A stretch of DNA of 15,479 nt from Porphyromonadaceae bacterium UBA7087 (GCA_002493515.1 DKYZ01000127.1:19386-34864); one strand, 5' to 3'; positions 5,367 through 13,267 are shown, numbered from the stretch's first letter. Program-made: numbers and translations. Notes: generated from the sequence alone by a model not told the origin.

Positions 5367-7049
5367 ATGGTAAAATCCTTACTCGCGGGCGCGGTCTTGC
5401 TGACGTGCTGCCTCGCGGCGACGGCGCAGACGCCGTCGGGTCCGGGGACGGCCACAGCCACCCCGTTCAAGCTCAAAGCCGAAAAGGCCGTGACACACAC
5501 CACTCCACCCAACATCTCCTACGTCATGGACGTGACTCCCGAATGGCACAAGGAACGTCTCGCCCGAAAGGGAATCATGGTGCAGAACACCATGGACTTC
5601 CCTGAGACCGCCGACGGGCGCATCAATCCCGTGAAATCTCCCTTGCGCGAGAACGAACAGACCTACACCCTCACCGTCAACCTCAAGTATGACAAGGAGG
5701 AGGTAATGAAATTAAGGGGAACAGCATATCCGAATTATTCAGAAGACTATTGGTTCAATAATGAATCTCCGGATAGCCCCCAGCCGGATGAAATCAGGTT
5801 CATTCTTCCCTCAGGCAGTTATGACATAGCAGTAACACTAACTGATATGACTGGGAATCCCATAGTTCTATCGGCTTCCGAAATAACCATGGACGCGAAC
5901 AAGGAAATCACGCTCGACTCCGCTGATGCCACAGTCGAGATCAATTGGAACACATTGCTTCCTGACGGAGAGAAAGCGCAAAGTGATATACCCGTATATA
6001 ATCCAGAAACCCATGAAATAATTGATGAGATTCCAGGAAACAGTCTTAGTGTGCGCAACTTTCTTGTCATCAGAAATACAAAGCATGGGATAGGGTCATT
6101 GTTGGGCGGTGATGAAATCACTTTTATTACGGGGGACGAGAAAACGACACTGGGCACTCTCAGCATAAGGATAATGCCGAGCAAGGACTATATGCTTTAT
6201 TTCAAGACTCACGTAATGAGTCTTGAAGGAGGATATATCGTAGCATTGATGTCTGATGCCCTTCAGTCAGCATACATCTCCAACAATCCCGCAAACTACA
6301 AGGTCATAAAACCGGAGTTCGCATATACACCATATAAGCCGGAGCCAATGATTGATGGAGAAGGTGAGGATCAAATAGTAACTGAATTTGATATAGAGAA
6401 GGCATTTTCACTACAATCATATGATTTTGAGGATGGATTGCTTCAGCAAAAAGGTTCAACATCACTTTATGGTCCTGACTTTAAGAACAAATGGATATAC
6501 ATCTGTCAGGATCCTGCAAATACTGACAAATATCATGTGATGCCCGTTCCGAAGATTATGGAGGATTGGGAAAAAAGCAATGTTTGCCTGCCTATCGACA
6601 CTGAATCCAATCCTTTCCATGCAGTGGCGTTGAACAATTTACTTGATTTCGGGCCCTTTGTAAAATTGCCGGATGACTGGAATATCTATATGAATAAGGT
6701 AGAGAATCCTTGGCTTTCGTTCGATATCGACAAACAGTATGTCTGGAACTACGGCTGTCCGGCGCAAGTATTCAGTACAGAATCCTATGATTGGGGCAAC
6801 TCATATAATTTCTCATATATCGGTCGTCTCGGCGAAAGGCGCGATGTCGACAATCTCGCTACCGTAGGTCTTGTCTCTGTAAACGGTGAGGCTCCGTCTG
6901 ACGAGATGATGGAGAATCTGCAATACGGCCAATTGCCGGAAGAGGGTAAGATAAATTTCGAGTTCACCGACTCAAACGTCATGATAGACGGCATCGAGGG
7001 AAAGAATGTCTCAAAGCTTGAGTTCGACATGGCCCGCGACGACTGGTAG
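5367..7049 (+). CDS. large exported protein of unknown function, interrupted by in-frame TAG
   Basis: I do not recognise the function. ATG 5367 is chosen because it gives a signal peptide at once (MVKSLLAGAVLLTCCLAATAQ, cleavage probably near AQ/TP). An upstream in-frame ATG at 5292 lies inside the structured RNA and would add a charged, non-signal extension. The mature part is long, acidic and rich in aromatic residues, with beta-type segments such as YTLTVNLKYDKE and IRFILPSGSYDIAVTLTDMTG, and no protease or glycosidase motif that I can see. After 560 residues the frame meets TAG (7047-7049) directly after ARDDW, yet stays open for 207 more sense codons with clearly related coding sequence. 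The ends of the gene are GC-rich like the neighbours, while about 5695-6830 is markedly AT-richer, suggesting a mosaic. The long leader RNA probably shares its transcript. Confidence 0.7.
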   Translation: MVKSLLAGAVLLTCCLAATAQTPSGPGTATATPFKLKAEKAVTHTTPPNISYVMDVTPEWHKERLARKGIMVQNTMDFPETADGRINPVKSPLRENEQTYTLTVNLKYDKEEVMKLRGTAYPNYSEDYWFNNESPDSPQPDEIRFILPSGSYDIAVTLTDMTGNPIVLSASEITMDANKEITLDSADATVEINWNTLLPDGEKAQSDIPVYNPETHEIIDEIPGNSLSVRNFLVIRNTKHGIGSLLGGDEITFITGDEKTTLGTLSIRIMPSKDYMLYFKTHVMSLEGGYIVALMSDALQSAYISNNPANYKVIKPEFAYTPYKPEPMIDGEGEDQIVTEFDIEKAFSLQSYDFEDGLLQQKGSTSLYGPDFKNKWIYICQDPANTDKYHVMPVPKIMEDWEKSNVCLPIDTESNPFHAVALNNLLDFGPFVKLPDDWNIYMNKVENPWLSFDIDKQYVWNYGCPAQVFSTESYDWGNSYNFSYIGRLGERRDVDNLATVGLVSVNGEAPSDEMMENLQYGQLPEEGKINFEFTDSNVMIDGIEGKNVSKLEFDMARDDW

Positions 7050-7673
7050 CCCCCGACACTGCAGATTGTACGCTTCATCGACAAAGAGGGAAACATTACC
7101 GACCGCTACGCCGAAGGTAAGGATGGTGTCATCGAGTTCTATGGCGGTGACTTCTCATTCCATGAGAATCCCGAGACATGGGTCAGCTGGTACACCGAGG
7201 TTCCCGCATCTGAGGTGACGGTGGAATATGCGCCTTACGGCACGGAAAGTTTCCTTCCCCTCGAGGTCGAGAACATCGCAGAGCGTGACTTCATGCCCGG
7301 TTTCGGTACTTACTACCGTGGCTCTCTCGCAGCGGTCGACCGCAAGTCGGATAACGGCTGGTTCGACGTACGCATCAGGCTGACCGACGCCTCGGGCAAC
7401 TGGCAGGAGCAGACGCTTTCCCCCGCCTTCAGAATTGACTCGAACGTAGGTGTGGAGGCTGTCGCAGCTCCCGAAATCGGCGTGACAGTAGCCAATGGCA
7501 TGATAACCGTCTGCGGCTGTGAGAATCCCGCAATCGAGGTCTACTCCACCGACGGCATCCTGCTGCGCCGCGTCAACGCCGCGTCCCTTGACGCCACGAC
7601 GCTCGGCAGTGGAATCTATCTCGTCAGCGTCACTGACGGCTCGAAACGCGCGGTACGCAAAGTCAGAATCTGA
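7050..7673 (+). pseudogene. C-terminal part of the same exported protein, beyond the in-frame TAG; T9SS-like sorting domain
   Basis: Directly after the TAG the same frame continues with PPTLQIVRFIDKEGNITDRY, then a beta-rich segment (VEYAPYGTESFLPLEVENI, FGTYYRGSLAAVDRKSDNGWFDVRIRLTDASGNWQEQTLSPAFRID). The last 70 or so residues resemble a T9SS type A C-terminal sorting domain: VTVANGMITVCGC, IEVYSTDGILLRRV, LGSGIYLVSVTDGSKRAVRKVRI. The frame is open for 207 codons and keeps its codon style, so the loss is either very recent, suppressed by readthrough, or a sequencing error. Without this part the protein would lack its outer-membrane secretion signal. A separate start at ATG 7215 could make the last 152 residues alone, but it lacks a signal peptide. 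Confidence 0.75.
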
Positions 7674-7684
7674 CACCCCGAGGC

Positions 7685-7749
7685 CGGAGACGTCCCGTCT
7701 CCGAACCCTCCTGCAACCTGTTTCGCACAGCGAAACCACATTGGCTGGC
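7685..7749 (+). repeat. two-hairpin dispersed intergenic repeat, copy B
   Basis: The layout is the same as copy A: stem CGGAGACG (7685-7692) with CGTCTCCG (7696-7703), loop TCC; linker CCTGCAACC (7710-7718); stem GTTTCGC (7720-7726) with GCGAAAC (7730-7736), loop ACA; end ATTGGCTGGC (7740-7749). It is in the same orientation as copy A and also lies just after a stop codon. Unlike copy A, it runs directly into a further perfect hairpin, GGCGGACG (7747-7754) with CGTCCGCC (7758-7765), loop AGA. Confidence 0.75.
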
Positions 7750-7774
7750 GGACGAGACGTCCGCCGCCACATTC

Positions 7775-7805
7775 AACCCTGTTCCTCTGGAACAGGGTTT
7801 TATTT
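7775..7805 (+). terminator. Rho-independent terminator after the exported protein gene
   Basis: A perfect 11-pair stem, AACCCTGTTCC (7775-7785) with GGAACAGGGTT (7789-7799), has a TCT loop and is followed by a T-rich run (TTATTTATT). It ends the exported-protein transcript and insulates the AAA ATPase gene. The stem is symmetric enough to work in both directions. Confidence 0.88.
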
Positions 7806-7835
7806 ATTACCAATAAACAAAATTAGCCATTTTTG

Positions 7836-7866
7836 TTTGCCAGGAATAAATAAAATGCTATCTTTG
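7836..7866 (+). promoter_or_regulatory. Bacteroidota-type promoter for the AAA ATPase gene
   Basis: TTTG (7836-7839) and TATCTTTG (7859-7866, an exact TAnnTTTG) are separated by 19 bases. The predicted start is near 7872, about 24 bases before ATG 7896. Confidence 0.8.
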
Positions 7867-7895
7867 CATCTGAATCAATTAAAATCACCCAGACT

Positions 7896-9167
7896 ATGAA
7901 TCAGGAGATATTGAAATCGATAATAATAGAAGGACAGGAACTGCTTCAGGAGATAGAGGCCGTGGAACGGTCTTTCGCATTCGAGGATAAGGCCAGGTAT
8001 GTGTTTGTCGGGGCAAGGCAGTCGGGCAAATCTTATCTGATGTACCTCCGTGCCAAACAGCTTCTGAAAGAGGGACACGACCTCAGGGAGATGCTTTTCA
8101 TGAATTTCGACGATGAGCGTCTGCTCGATTTCAAAGCCGGGGATTTCGACTCGATTCTTAAAGCCTACTCTGCTCTCTACGAGACGCGTCCGATTATATT
8201 CCTTGACGAAATCCAGAATATCGACGGATGGGAGCATTTTGCAAGACGGCTCGCGAATCAGAAATATATGGTGTATATAACCGGAAGCAACGCGAAAATG
8301 CTGAGCCGTGATATAGCCACGACTCTCGGAGCCAGATTCGTGGAGCAACCGGTGTTCCCATATTCCTTCCGGGAGTTTATGAGAGCCAACAATGCCGAGG
8401 TCAGCCCGGGTTGGGAATACGGCAAAAGCCGGGGTGTTGTGGAAAGACTGCTCAATACCTATTTCACATGGGGTGGATTCCCCGAGTCGCTGATGTTTGT
8501 CGACAAGCGCCGCTGGCTCAACGAATTATATGAGAAAATCATTCTTGGCGATATAATACAACGCAACGGAATCCGCAACGAAAATGCCCTGCGGCTGTGC
8601 ATACGCCGACTGGCAGAGAACATCAAGACACCTACTTCCTACAACCGGCTGGCCAATATAGTCAAGGCATCAGGAGTCAACACCAATGTGGCTTCCATAG
8701 CGGAATATATGGATTATTGCCGCGATGCCTGCCTTATTTTCCCGCTGGAGAACTATTATTCCAAATTTGTGGAGAAAAACACGGTCAAAAAACATTATTT
8801 CATAGACAACGGATTGCTCAACATATTTCTGACAGACAGTGAGACAGCCCTGATGGAGAATATATGCGCAATCCATCTATACCGCCGATTCCTTCTCGGG
8901 AAATCAGAAGCCGTTTACTTCTACAACAAGGAGGTGGAGATCGATTTTCTTCTCCCTGAAAGCAAAAAGGCAGTCCAGGCATGTTTCAGCATAAACGACC
9001 CTCTGGCGCTCGAACGCGAGGTGAAGGCCATATCCCTGTTTCATAAGAAATACGGGCTCGAGACCGTGGAAGTAGTGACGTATTCCGAAGAACGCACGAT
9101 AGAGATTCCCGGGCTTACAATCAGCGTCATCCCCCTGGCCAAATGGTTGCTGACCGAAAATAAATAA
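7896..9167 (+). CDS. AAA-family ATPase with DUF4143 C-terminal domain
   Basis: This 423-residue ATPase matches the common two-part family of an AAA_14 domain joined to DUF4143. Walker A is GARQSGKS (residues 39-46), Walker B is IIFLDE (100-105), and a sensor-like ITGSN follows at 128-132. QPVFPYSFREF (151-161) and WGGFPE (192-197) are usual landmarks after the ATPase core. The C-terminal domain has HYFIDNGLLNIFL (300-312) and ends with a strand pattern, VYFYNKEVEIDFLLPESKKAVQACFS (340-365). That pattern resembles a PD-(D/E)XK nuclease core (E348/D350, then a Q in place of the usual E). Family members are numerous in Bacteroidales and their role is unclear; a defence or toxin-like role is only a guess. 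It has its own promoter and a terminator upstream, so it is a single-gene unit. ATG 7896 is the first in frame. Confidence 0.85.
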   Translation: MNQEILKSIIIEGQELLQEIEAVERSFAFEDKARYVFVGARQSGKSYLMYLRAKQLLKEGHDLREMLFMNFDDERLLDFKAGDFDSILKAYSALYETRPIIFLDEIQNIDGWEHFARRLANQKYMVYITGSNAKMLSRDIATTLGARFVEQPVFPYSFREFMRANNAEVSPGWEYGKSRGVVERLLNTYFTWGGFPESLMFVDKRRWLNELYEKIILGDIIQRNGIRNENALRLCIRRLAENIKTPTSYNRLANIVKASGVNTNVASIAEYMDYCRDACLIFPLENYYSKFVEKNTVKKHYFIDNGLLNIFLTDSETALMENICAIHLYRRFLLGKSEAVYFYNKEVEIDFLLPESKKAVQACFSINDPLALEREVKAISLFHKKYGLETVEVVTYSEERTIEIPGLTISVIPLAKWLLTENK

Positions 9168-9204
9168 GACGTCGCCGCGTTGGTCCTTTCGGAACGTGGT
9201 TTTC

Positions 9205-9235
9205 TTGGATATTCACGGCAATTGAGTTAACTTTG
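9205..9235 (+). promoter_or_regulatory. Bacteroidota-type promoter for tgt, nearly leaderless
   Basis: TTG (9205-9207) and TAACTTTG (9228-9235, exact match) are 20 bases apart. The start codon of tgt is at 9244, only eight bases after the -7 element, so the transcript would have a leader of a few bases at most. Confidence 0.8.
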
Positions 9236-9243
9236 CAGTCGCA

Positions 9244-10374
9244 ATGGAATTCAAGATAGACGCCACAGCCCCCGGCACGGCCGCAAGAGCCGGGGAAATC
9301 ACGACAGACCACGGCCGAATACTCACCCCCATCTTCATGCCCGTGGGCACGGTGGGCAGCGTGAAGGCCGTGCATTTCCGCGAACTGCGCGACGACATAA
9401 AGGCCCAGATTATCCTGGGCAACACATATCATCTATACCTGCGCCCCGGACTCGACATCCTGCGACAGGCCGGCGGCCTGCACAAGTTCAACGGCTGGGA
9501 CCGTCCAATCCTTACTGACTCAGGTGGTTTCCAGGTATTCTCCCTCTCCGCCAACCGCAAACTGAAGGAAGAGGGAGCATATTTTCGCAGCCATATCGAC
9601 GGCAGCAAACATCTCTTCACCCCGGAGGGCGTGGTAGACATACAGCGCATAATCGGCGCGGACATCATGATGGCACTCGACGAGTGTCCTCCCGGCACAT
9701 CCGACTACGACTACGCCAGAAAATCACTCGGCCTGACCCAACGCTGGCTCCAGAGAGGCTGGAAAAGATACCGGGAGACGGAAGGACTTTACGGATACCG
9801 CCAGGCTTACTTCCCCATAGTGCAGGGCTGCGTATATCCCGACCTTAGGCGTGAGGCCGCCAAATTCATAGCCGACCTCGGCGCCGACGGCAACGCAATA
9901 GGCGGACTCGCCGTGGGGGAACCCACGGAGAAGATGTATGAGATGATCGAGGTGGTCAACGAAATCCTTCCCGTCGACAGACCGCGATACCTGATGGGCG
10001 TCGGTACTCCGGCTAATATCCTGGAGGCCATCGACCGTGGAGTGGACATGATGGACTGCGTCATGCCTACGCGCAACGGCCGCAACGGCATGCTCTTCAC
10101 GCGCAACGGCATCATGAACATGCGCAACAAGAAATGGGCCGACGATTTCTCCCCGCTCGACGAAGGGGGACCATCGTTTGTTGACGAAGTATATTCGAAA
10201 GCATATGTGCGTCATCTCTTCATAAGCAATGAGATTCTGGCCATGCAGATAGCATCCATCCATAATCTCGCCTTCTACCTGTGGCTCGTCGGAGAAGCCA
10301 GGAAGCATATTGTCGAGGGGGATTTCAAATCGTGGAAGGAGGCGATGGTCGAGAGAGTGACACGACGCCTCTGA
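9244..10374 (+). CDS. tgt: tRNA-guanine transglycosylase (queuosine pathway)
   Basis: Tgt exchanges guanine 34 of tRNAs for Asp, Asn, His and Tyr with preQ1 (or queuine), the key step of queuosine modification. The 376-residue length is normal. Visible features are GNTYHLYLRPG (59-69), the general-acid aspartate D92 in LTDSGGFQVFS, PIVQGCVYPDLR (191-202), GGLAVGEP (220-227), YLMGVGTP (249-256) and the nucleophile D271 in DCVMPTRNGRNG. The usual zinc site is altered: at the position of the C-x-C-x-x-C motif this protein reads GGPSFVD (308-314), with no cysteine, although the downstream histidine (H340 in IHNLAFY) is kept. I recall the same change in other Bacteroidales Tgt proteins, so it is probably a lineage trait. 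The gene leads an apparent operon with the LptF/G permease 18 bases downstream. Confidence 0.96.
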   Translation: MEFKIDATAPGTAARAGEITTDHGRILTPIFMPVGTVGSVKAVHFRELRDDIKAQIILGNTYHLYLRPGLDILRQAGGLHKFNGWDRPILTDSGGFQVFSLSANRKLKEEGAYFRSHIDGSKHLFTPEGVVDIQRIIGADIMMALDECPPGTSDYDYARKSLGLTQRWLQRGWKRYRETEGLYGYRQAYFPIVQGCVYPDLRREAAKFIADLGADGNAIGGLAVGEPTEKMYEMIEVVNEILPVDRPRYLMGVGTPANILEAIDRGVDMMDCVMPTRNGRNGMLFTRNGIMNMRNKKWADDFSPLDEGGPSFVDEVYSKAYVRHLFISNEILAMQIASIHNLAFYLWLVGEARKHIVEGDFKSWKEAMVERVTRRL

Positions 10375-10392
10375 AACCATCGGACAAAAGAA

Positions 10393-11583
10393 ATGAAAAG
10401 ACTACCGATGAAACCCAATCTATCGTATATAAAGGCTGGACTGACTGCCACGTCAAAGACTTTAAGGAGAATCTTCCGTAAACGAAGATTCACCCCAGCG
10501 TTCCGTCTGAAGGTTCTCGACGTGTATATACTGAAGAAGTTTCTCGGCACGTATTTCCTCGCTACCCTGCTGTTTCTGGCGGTCATCGCCATGTTTGACA
10601 TAACCGAGAAGCTCGACGCTTTCCTCACGGCCCCCCTGAAGGAGACCCTGTTTGACTATTTCGCGTCGATGCTCCCCAACTTCGCCAACCAGCTCTCTCC
10701 TCTCTTCACTTTCATTTCCGTAATCTTCTTCACGTCGAAGATGGCGGGCAACTCGGAAATAATAGCCATTCTCTCAAGCGGTGTGAGCCTGGGAAGGCTT
10801 CTGCGCCCATATATGGCCGGTGCGGCAGTGATAGCCGCGTTCACGTTCGTTCTGAGCAATTATGTGATACCCCCGACCAACATAGCGCGGATTGCCTACA
10901 CCAATAAATATGTGAAGAATAAGAAGCCTCAGACCGGCAATAACATCCAGCTCCAGGCCAGCCCGGGCGTTGTGGCGTATATAGGTCGTTTCGAGAACAA
11001 TACCAAGACTGGCTACCGCTTCACGCTCGACAAGATAGAGGGTAACAGCATACTGTCGCGGCTCACCGCCTCGACAGCCCGCTATGACACTCTCAAGACA
11101 TATCATTGGATTCTCAACGACTACATGATTCGCGATTTCGACGGTATGAACGAGAAGGTGAGACATGGCAACAGACTTGACACCATCATCCCCATCGAGC
11201 CGAAGGATTTCATGATTTCGAGCAACGACCAAGAGACAATGACTACTCCGGAGCTGTCGGAATATATCGACAGGCAGAAGATGCGTGGTGTAGCCAACAT
11301 CAAGGCGTTCGAGATAGAGAAGGAGCGCCGCATAGCCTCTACTGCGGCAGCCTTCATCCTTACTCTCATCGGCATGTCGCTCTCGGTAAAGAAGCAGAAG
11401 GGAGGAATGGGAATGAATATCGGAATCGGACTGGTGTTGAGCTTCTCATATATCCTTTTCTCTACTGTCACAAGCTCGTTTGCCATCTCCGGCCAGACCA
11501 CTCCCTTCATCGCCATGGAGATACCCAACGTCATCTATCTGCTCATCGGCATCTTCCTCTACTACCGTGCAACCCGGTCGTGA
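10393..11583 (+). CDS. LptF/LptG-family permease (YjgP/YjgQ), LPS export
   Basis: LptF and LptG are the inner-membrane subunits of the Lpt ABC transporter that extracts lipopolysaccharide toward the outer membrane. The protein of 396 residues has the family layout. Three N-terminal membrane segments (about 51-68, 100-115, 141-157) include LDVYILKKFLGTYFLATLL. A periplasmic beta-jellyroll domain follows (about 165-310), then three C-terminal segments (about 313-330, 345-362, 375-392) with FILTLIGMSLSVKKQKGG. I cannot tell LptF from LptG, so no symbol is given. Relatives usually begin near residue 38; this frame has a basic N-terminal extension, and ATG 10408 is an alternative start. It follows tgt closely, so it is probably co-transcribed. 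Its last 41 bases overlap the convergent FolK-like gene. Confidence 0.88.
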   Translation: MKRLPMKPNLSYIKAGLTATSKTLRRIFRKRRFTPAFRLKVLDVYILKKFLGTYFLATLLFLAVIAMFDITEKLDAFLTAPLKETLFDYFASMLPNFANQLSPLFTFISVIFFTSKMAGNSEIIAILSSGVSLGRLLRPYMAGAAVIAAFTFVLSNYVIPPTNIARIAYTNKYVKNKKPQTGNNIQLQASPGVVAYIGRFENNTKTGYRFTLDKIEGNSILSRLTASTARYDTLKTYHWILNDYMIRDFDGMNEKVRHGNRLDTIIPIEPKDFMISSNDQETMTTPELSEYIDRQKMRGVANIKAFEIEKERRIASTAAAFILTLIGMSLSVKKQKGGMGMNIGIGLVLSFSYILFSTVTSSFAISGQTTPFIAMEIPNVIYLLIGIFLYYRATRS

Positions 11584-11983
11584 TGGCCGAGTAGCCTCGG
11601 CGGAAGTAGAGGCTGTTCCAGTCGCGCGGACGCAGGATGGAATCACCGGCCGCCACGACATCGATATCCACAGGGACATCACCGAGCCTGCGGCACTCCT
11701 CGTCGCGACCATGCCCCAGCTCATACTCCTTACACATGGACTGAAGCGCCTCAGCCTCCAGAGGACATTCCCCCGCCACAACGCAATTCATGTAAATCCT
11801 TGGCTCAGACACGCCACCGCCGTCCGCATCCACAGCTGCGGATGCCACATGATACTCATCGGGACTCGCATACACCTCCGACGCCTCGATATCCCCCAGC
11901 TGCGTGCCCAGCCAAGCCACGGCATCCTCGACATTCTTCCGGCGGCATCCGCAGTTGCTGCCGACACACACCACAACCCTCAT
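11543..11983 (-). CDS. folK: HPPK-like protein (6-hydroxymethyl-7,8-dihydropterin pyrophosphokinase)
   Basis: FolK transfers pyrophosphate from ATP to 6-hydroxymethyl-dihydropterin in folate synthesis. The protein of 146 residues has the N-terminal VVVCVGSN (residues 3-10), a helix VEDAVAWLG, the strand YMNCVVAG (64-71), ELGHGRDEECRRLGDVPVDIDVVAAGD (88-114) with the metal-binding D106-x-D108, and ILRPRDWNSLYFRRGY. The loop motif is less regular than in E. coli FolK, and the pterin-side histidine after the DxD is not evident, so activity is less certain. Its ATG overlaps the stop of the metallophosphoesterase by four bases (ATGA), implying translational coupling. The last dozen residues (ITTGLHGSRGRCR) lie in the overlap with the convergent permease gene and look like a tail acquired by stop-codon loss. 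Confidence 0.68.
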   Translation of the reverse strand: MRVVVCVGSNCGCRRKNVEDAVAWLGTQLGDIEASEVYASPDEYHVASAAVDADGGGVSEPRIYMNCVVAGECPLEAEALQSMCKEYELGHGRDEECRRLGDVPVDIDVVAAGDSILRPRDWNSLYFRRGYSAITTGLHGSRGRCR

Positions 11984-13239
11984 CTCACCTTGCCTGCCTC
12001 ACTCGAAGGGTAATTACCTCCCCTCAACGTTATCAATGTCACCTCCGGAGTAGCCCCGATGCGGAACGGTATTCCGACCTCCCCGGCCCCTATATTCACA
12101 TATATGCGGCGCGAAACACTGTCGGGACTCTCCTTCTCGTACAGTCCCCCCCACTGGTCGTAACGGAACTTGGCAGGCGACCACCGCCACTTGCCCACCT
12201 GCAGCATCAGCTGCATCGCATGCGTATGGCCGCTCAATGTCAGGTCGATATCTGTATTCTCCGAAGTCTCCTGTTTCCAATGCTCCGGATTATGCGTGAG
12301 AAGAATCTTAAACCTGCCGTCGTTGAGATGATGAAGAGAGTCTTTCGATGCGTTGAATGCCTTCCCTATGTCGCCATACTGATGGAAAGGCGGCTCTCCC
12401 CAGTTCTCCACGCCTATCATGGCTATCGAGTCGGAGTCTCTTCTCATGAAAAAATGCCGGTTGTTGAGCATACGCCATCCCATCTGCTTCTGGAGGCTCT
12501 TCATCATGTCAAGATTCCCCTTCTTCTCCGCCTCGGACTCCCAGTCGGAATAATCACCATAGTCATGATTGCCCAGAATCGAGACCACACCGTCGGGAGC
12601 CTTGAGTCCGGAGAGCGTGTTTACGAAAGGGAGCAGCTCCGATGTCTGCATATTCACCAGGTCGCCGGTGAAGACGATGATATCGGGGTGAAGCGAGTTG
12701 ACTGAATCCACAAGATTTTTTACGAAGGTAGTGTCATTTCCCCAGGTGCCTACATGAAGATCGCTTATCTGAGCTATCTTATATCCGTCGAAAGCCTTCG
12801 GAAGCTTCGGCGATGAGACAGTGACAGCAGACACCATTATCTGGCGGCGTGTCTCGAACGCCCCCCACCACATCATGGCGCATACGAAGAAAGCGAGGGG
12901 CATTCCTAACCATATGCCGTAGTTAAGCCGCACATGGCGACGCGACTTCGACGACAGCAGCAGACCGACCGCGCTGCAGACGACGTAGAAGAATTTCGGC
13001 ACGTACACCGTCAAGTAGCTGTAGAGCATCCACATCACCGTCAGCGTCTCCCCGGATGAGGAGCGCCTCGGCATATAAAGAATCACGGTCAGAAATATCC
13101 AGCATGCCACTGAAAGCCCGGCATAGACACGGTGCCAGATCCTTGAAGAGCAGTAACGCCTTATGTCATTCCATATGTAGAGGTCTACCAGGATGGAATA
13201 GAGATAAAGCACGATTATCATTATCACACTAACTCGCAT
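11980..13239 (-). CDS. membrane-anchored calcineurin-like metallophosphoesterase
   Basis: This 419-residue protein has about four N-terminal membrane segments (roughly 3-22, 38-56, 66-95, 108-127) and then a soluble metallophosphoesterase domain. The two-metal site is complete: D160-x-H162 in ISDLHVG, D193 in FTGDLV, GNHD at 223-226, H316 in LTHNPEH and GHTH at 337-340. YINIGAG-like text near 380-386 (YVNIGAGEVG) is typical of the YkuE-type group. Related proteins remove phosphate from lipids or nucleotides, for instance UDP-2,3-diacylglucosamine hydrolases, but the substrate is not visible. It lies 28 bases after the acyltransferase gene and overlaps folK by four bases, so the three likely form one operon. 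The envelope location and acyltransferase neighbour suggest lipid-related work, which is inference. Confidence 0.9.
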   Translation of the reverse strand: MRVSVIMIIVLYLYSILVDLYIWNDIRRYCSSRIWHRVYAGLSVACWIFLTVILYMPRRSSSGETLTVMWMLYSYLTVYVPKFFYVVCSAVGLLLSSKSRRHVRLNYGIWLGMPLAFFVCAMMWWGAFETRRQIMVSAVTVSSPKLPKAFDGYKIAQISDLHVGTWGNDTTFVKNLVDSVNSLHPDIIVFTGDLVNMQTSELLPFVNTLSGLKAPDGVVSILGNHDYGDYSDWESEAEKKGNLDMMKSLQKQMGWRMLNNRHFFMRRDSDSIAMIGVENWGEPPFHQYGDIGKAFNASKDSLHHLNDGRFKILLTHNPEHWKQETSENTDIDLTLSGHTHAMQLMLQVGKWRWSPAKFRYDQWGGLYEKESPDSVSRRIYVNIGAGEVGIPFRIGATPEVTLITLRGGNYPSSEAGKVR

Positions 13240-13267
13240 GGTATTTTTCTAAGGTTTAAGGTCGTTT

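Noticed and set aside
5140..5605. Small frames on both strands across the structured RNA
   Set aside because: They overlap base-paired RNA, lack signal or domain features, and part of one is a shadow of the exported-protein gene.
11800..12705. 301-codon plus-strand frame
   Set aside because: It lies opposite the folK-like and metallophosphoesterase genes, which carry full catalytic motifs. Its own translation is low-complexity His/Arg/Pro-rich text.
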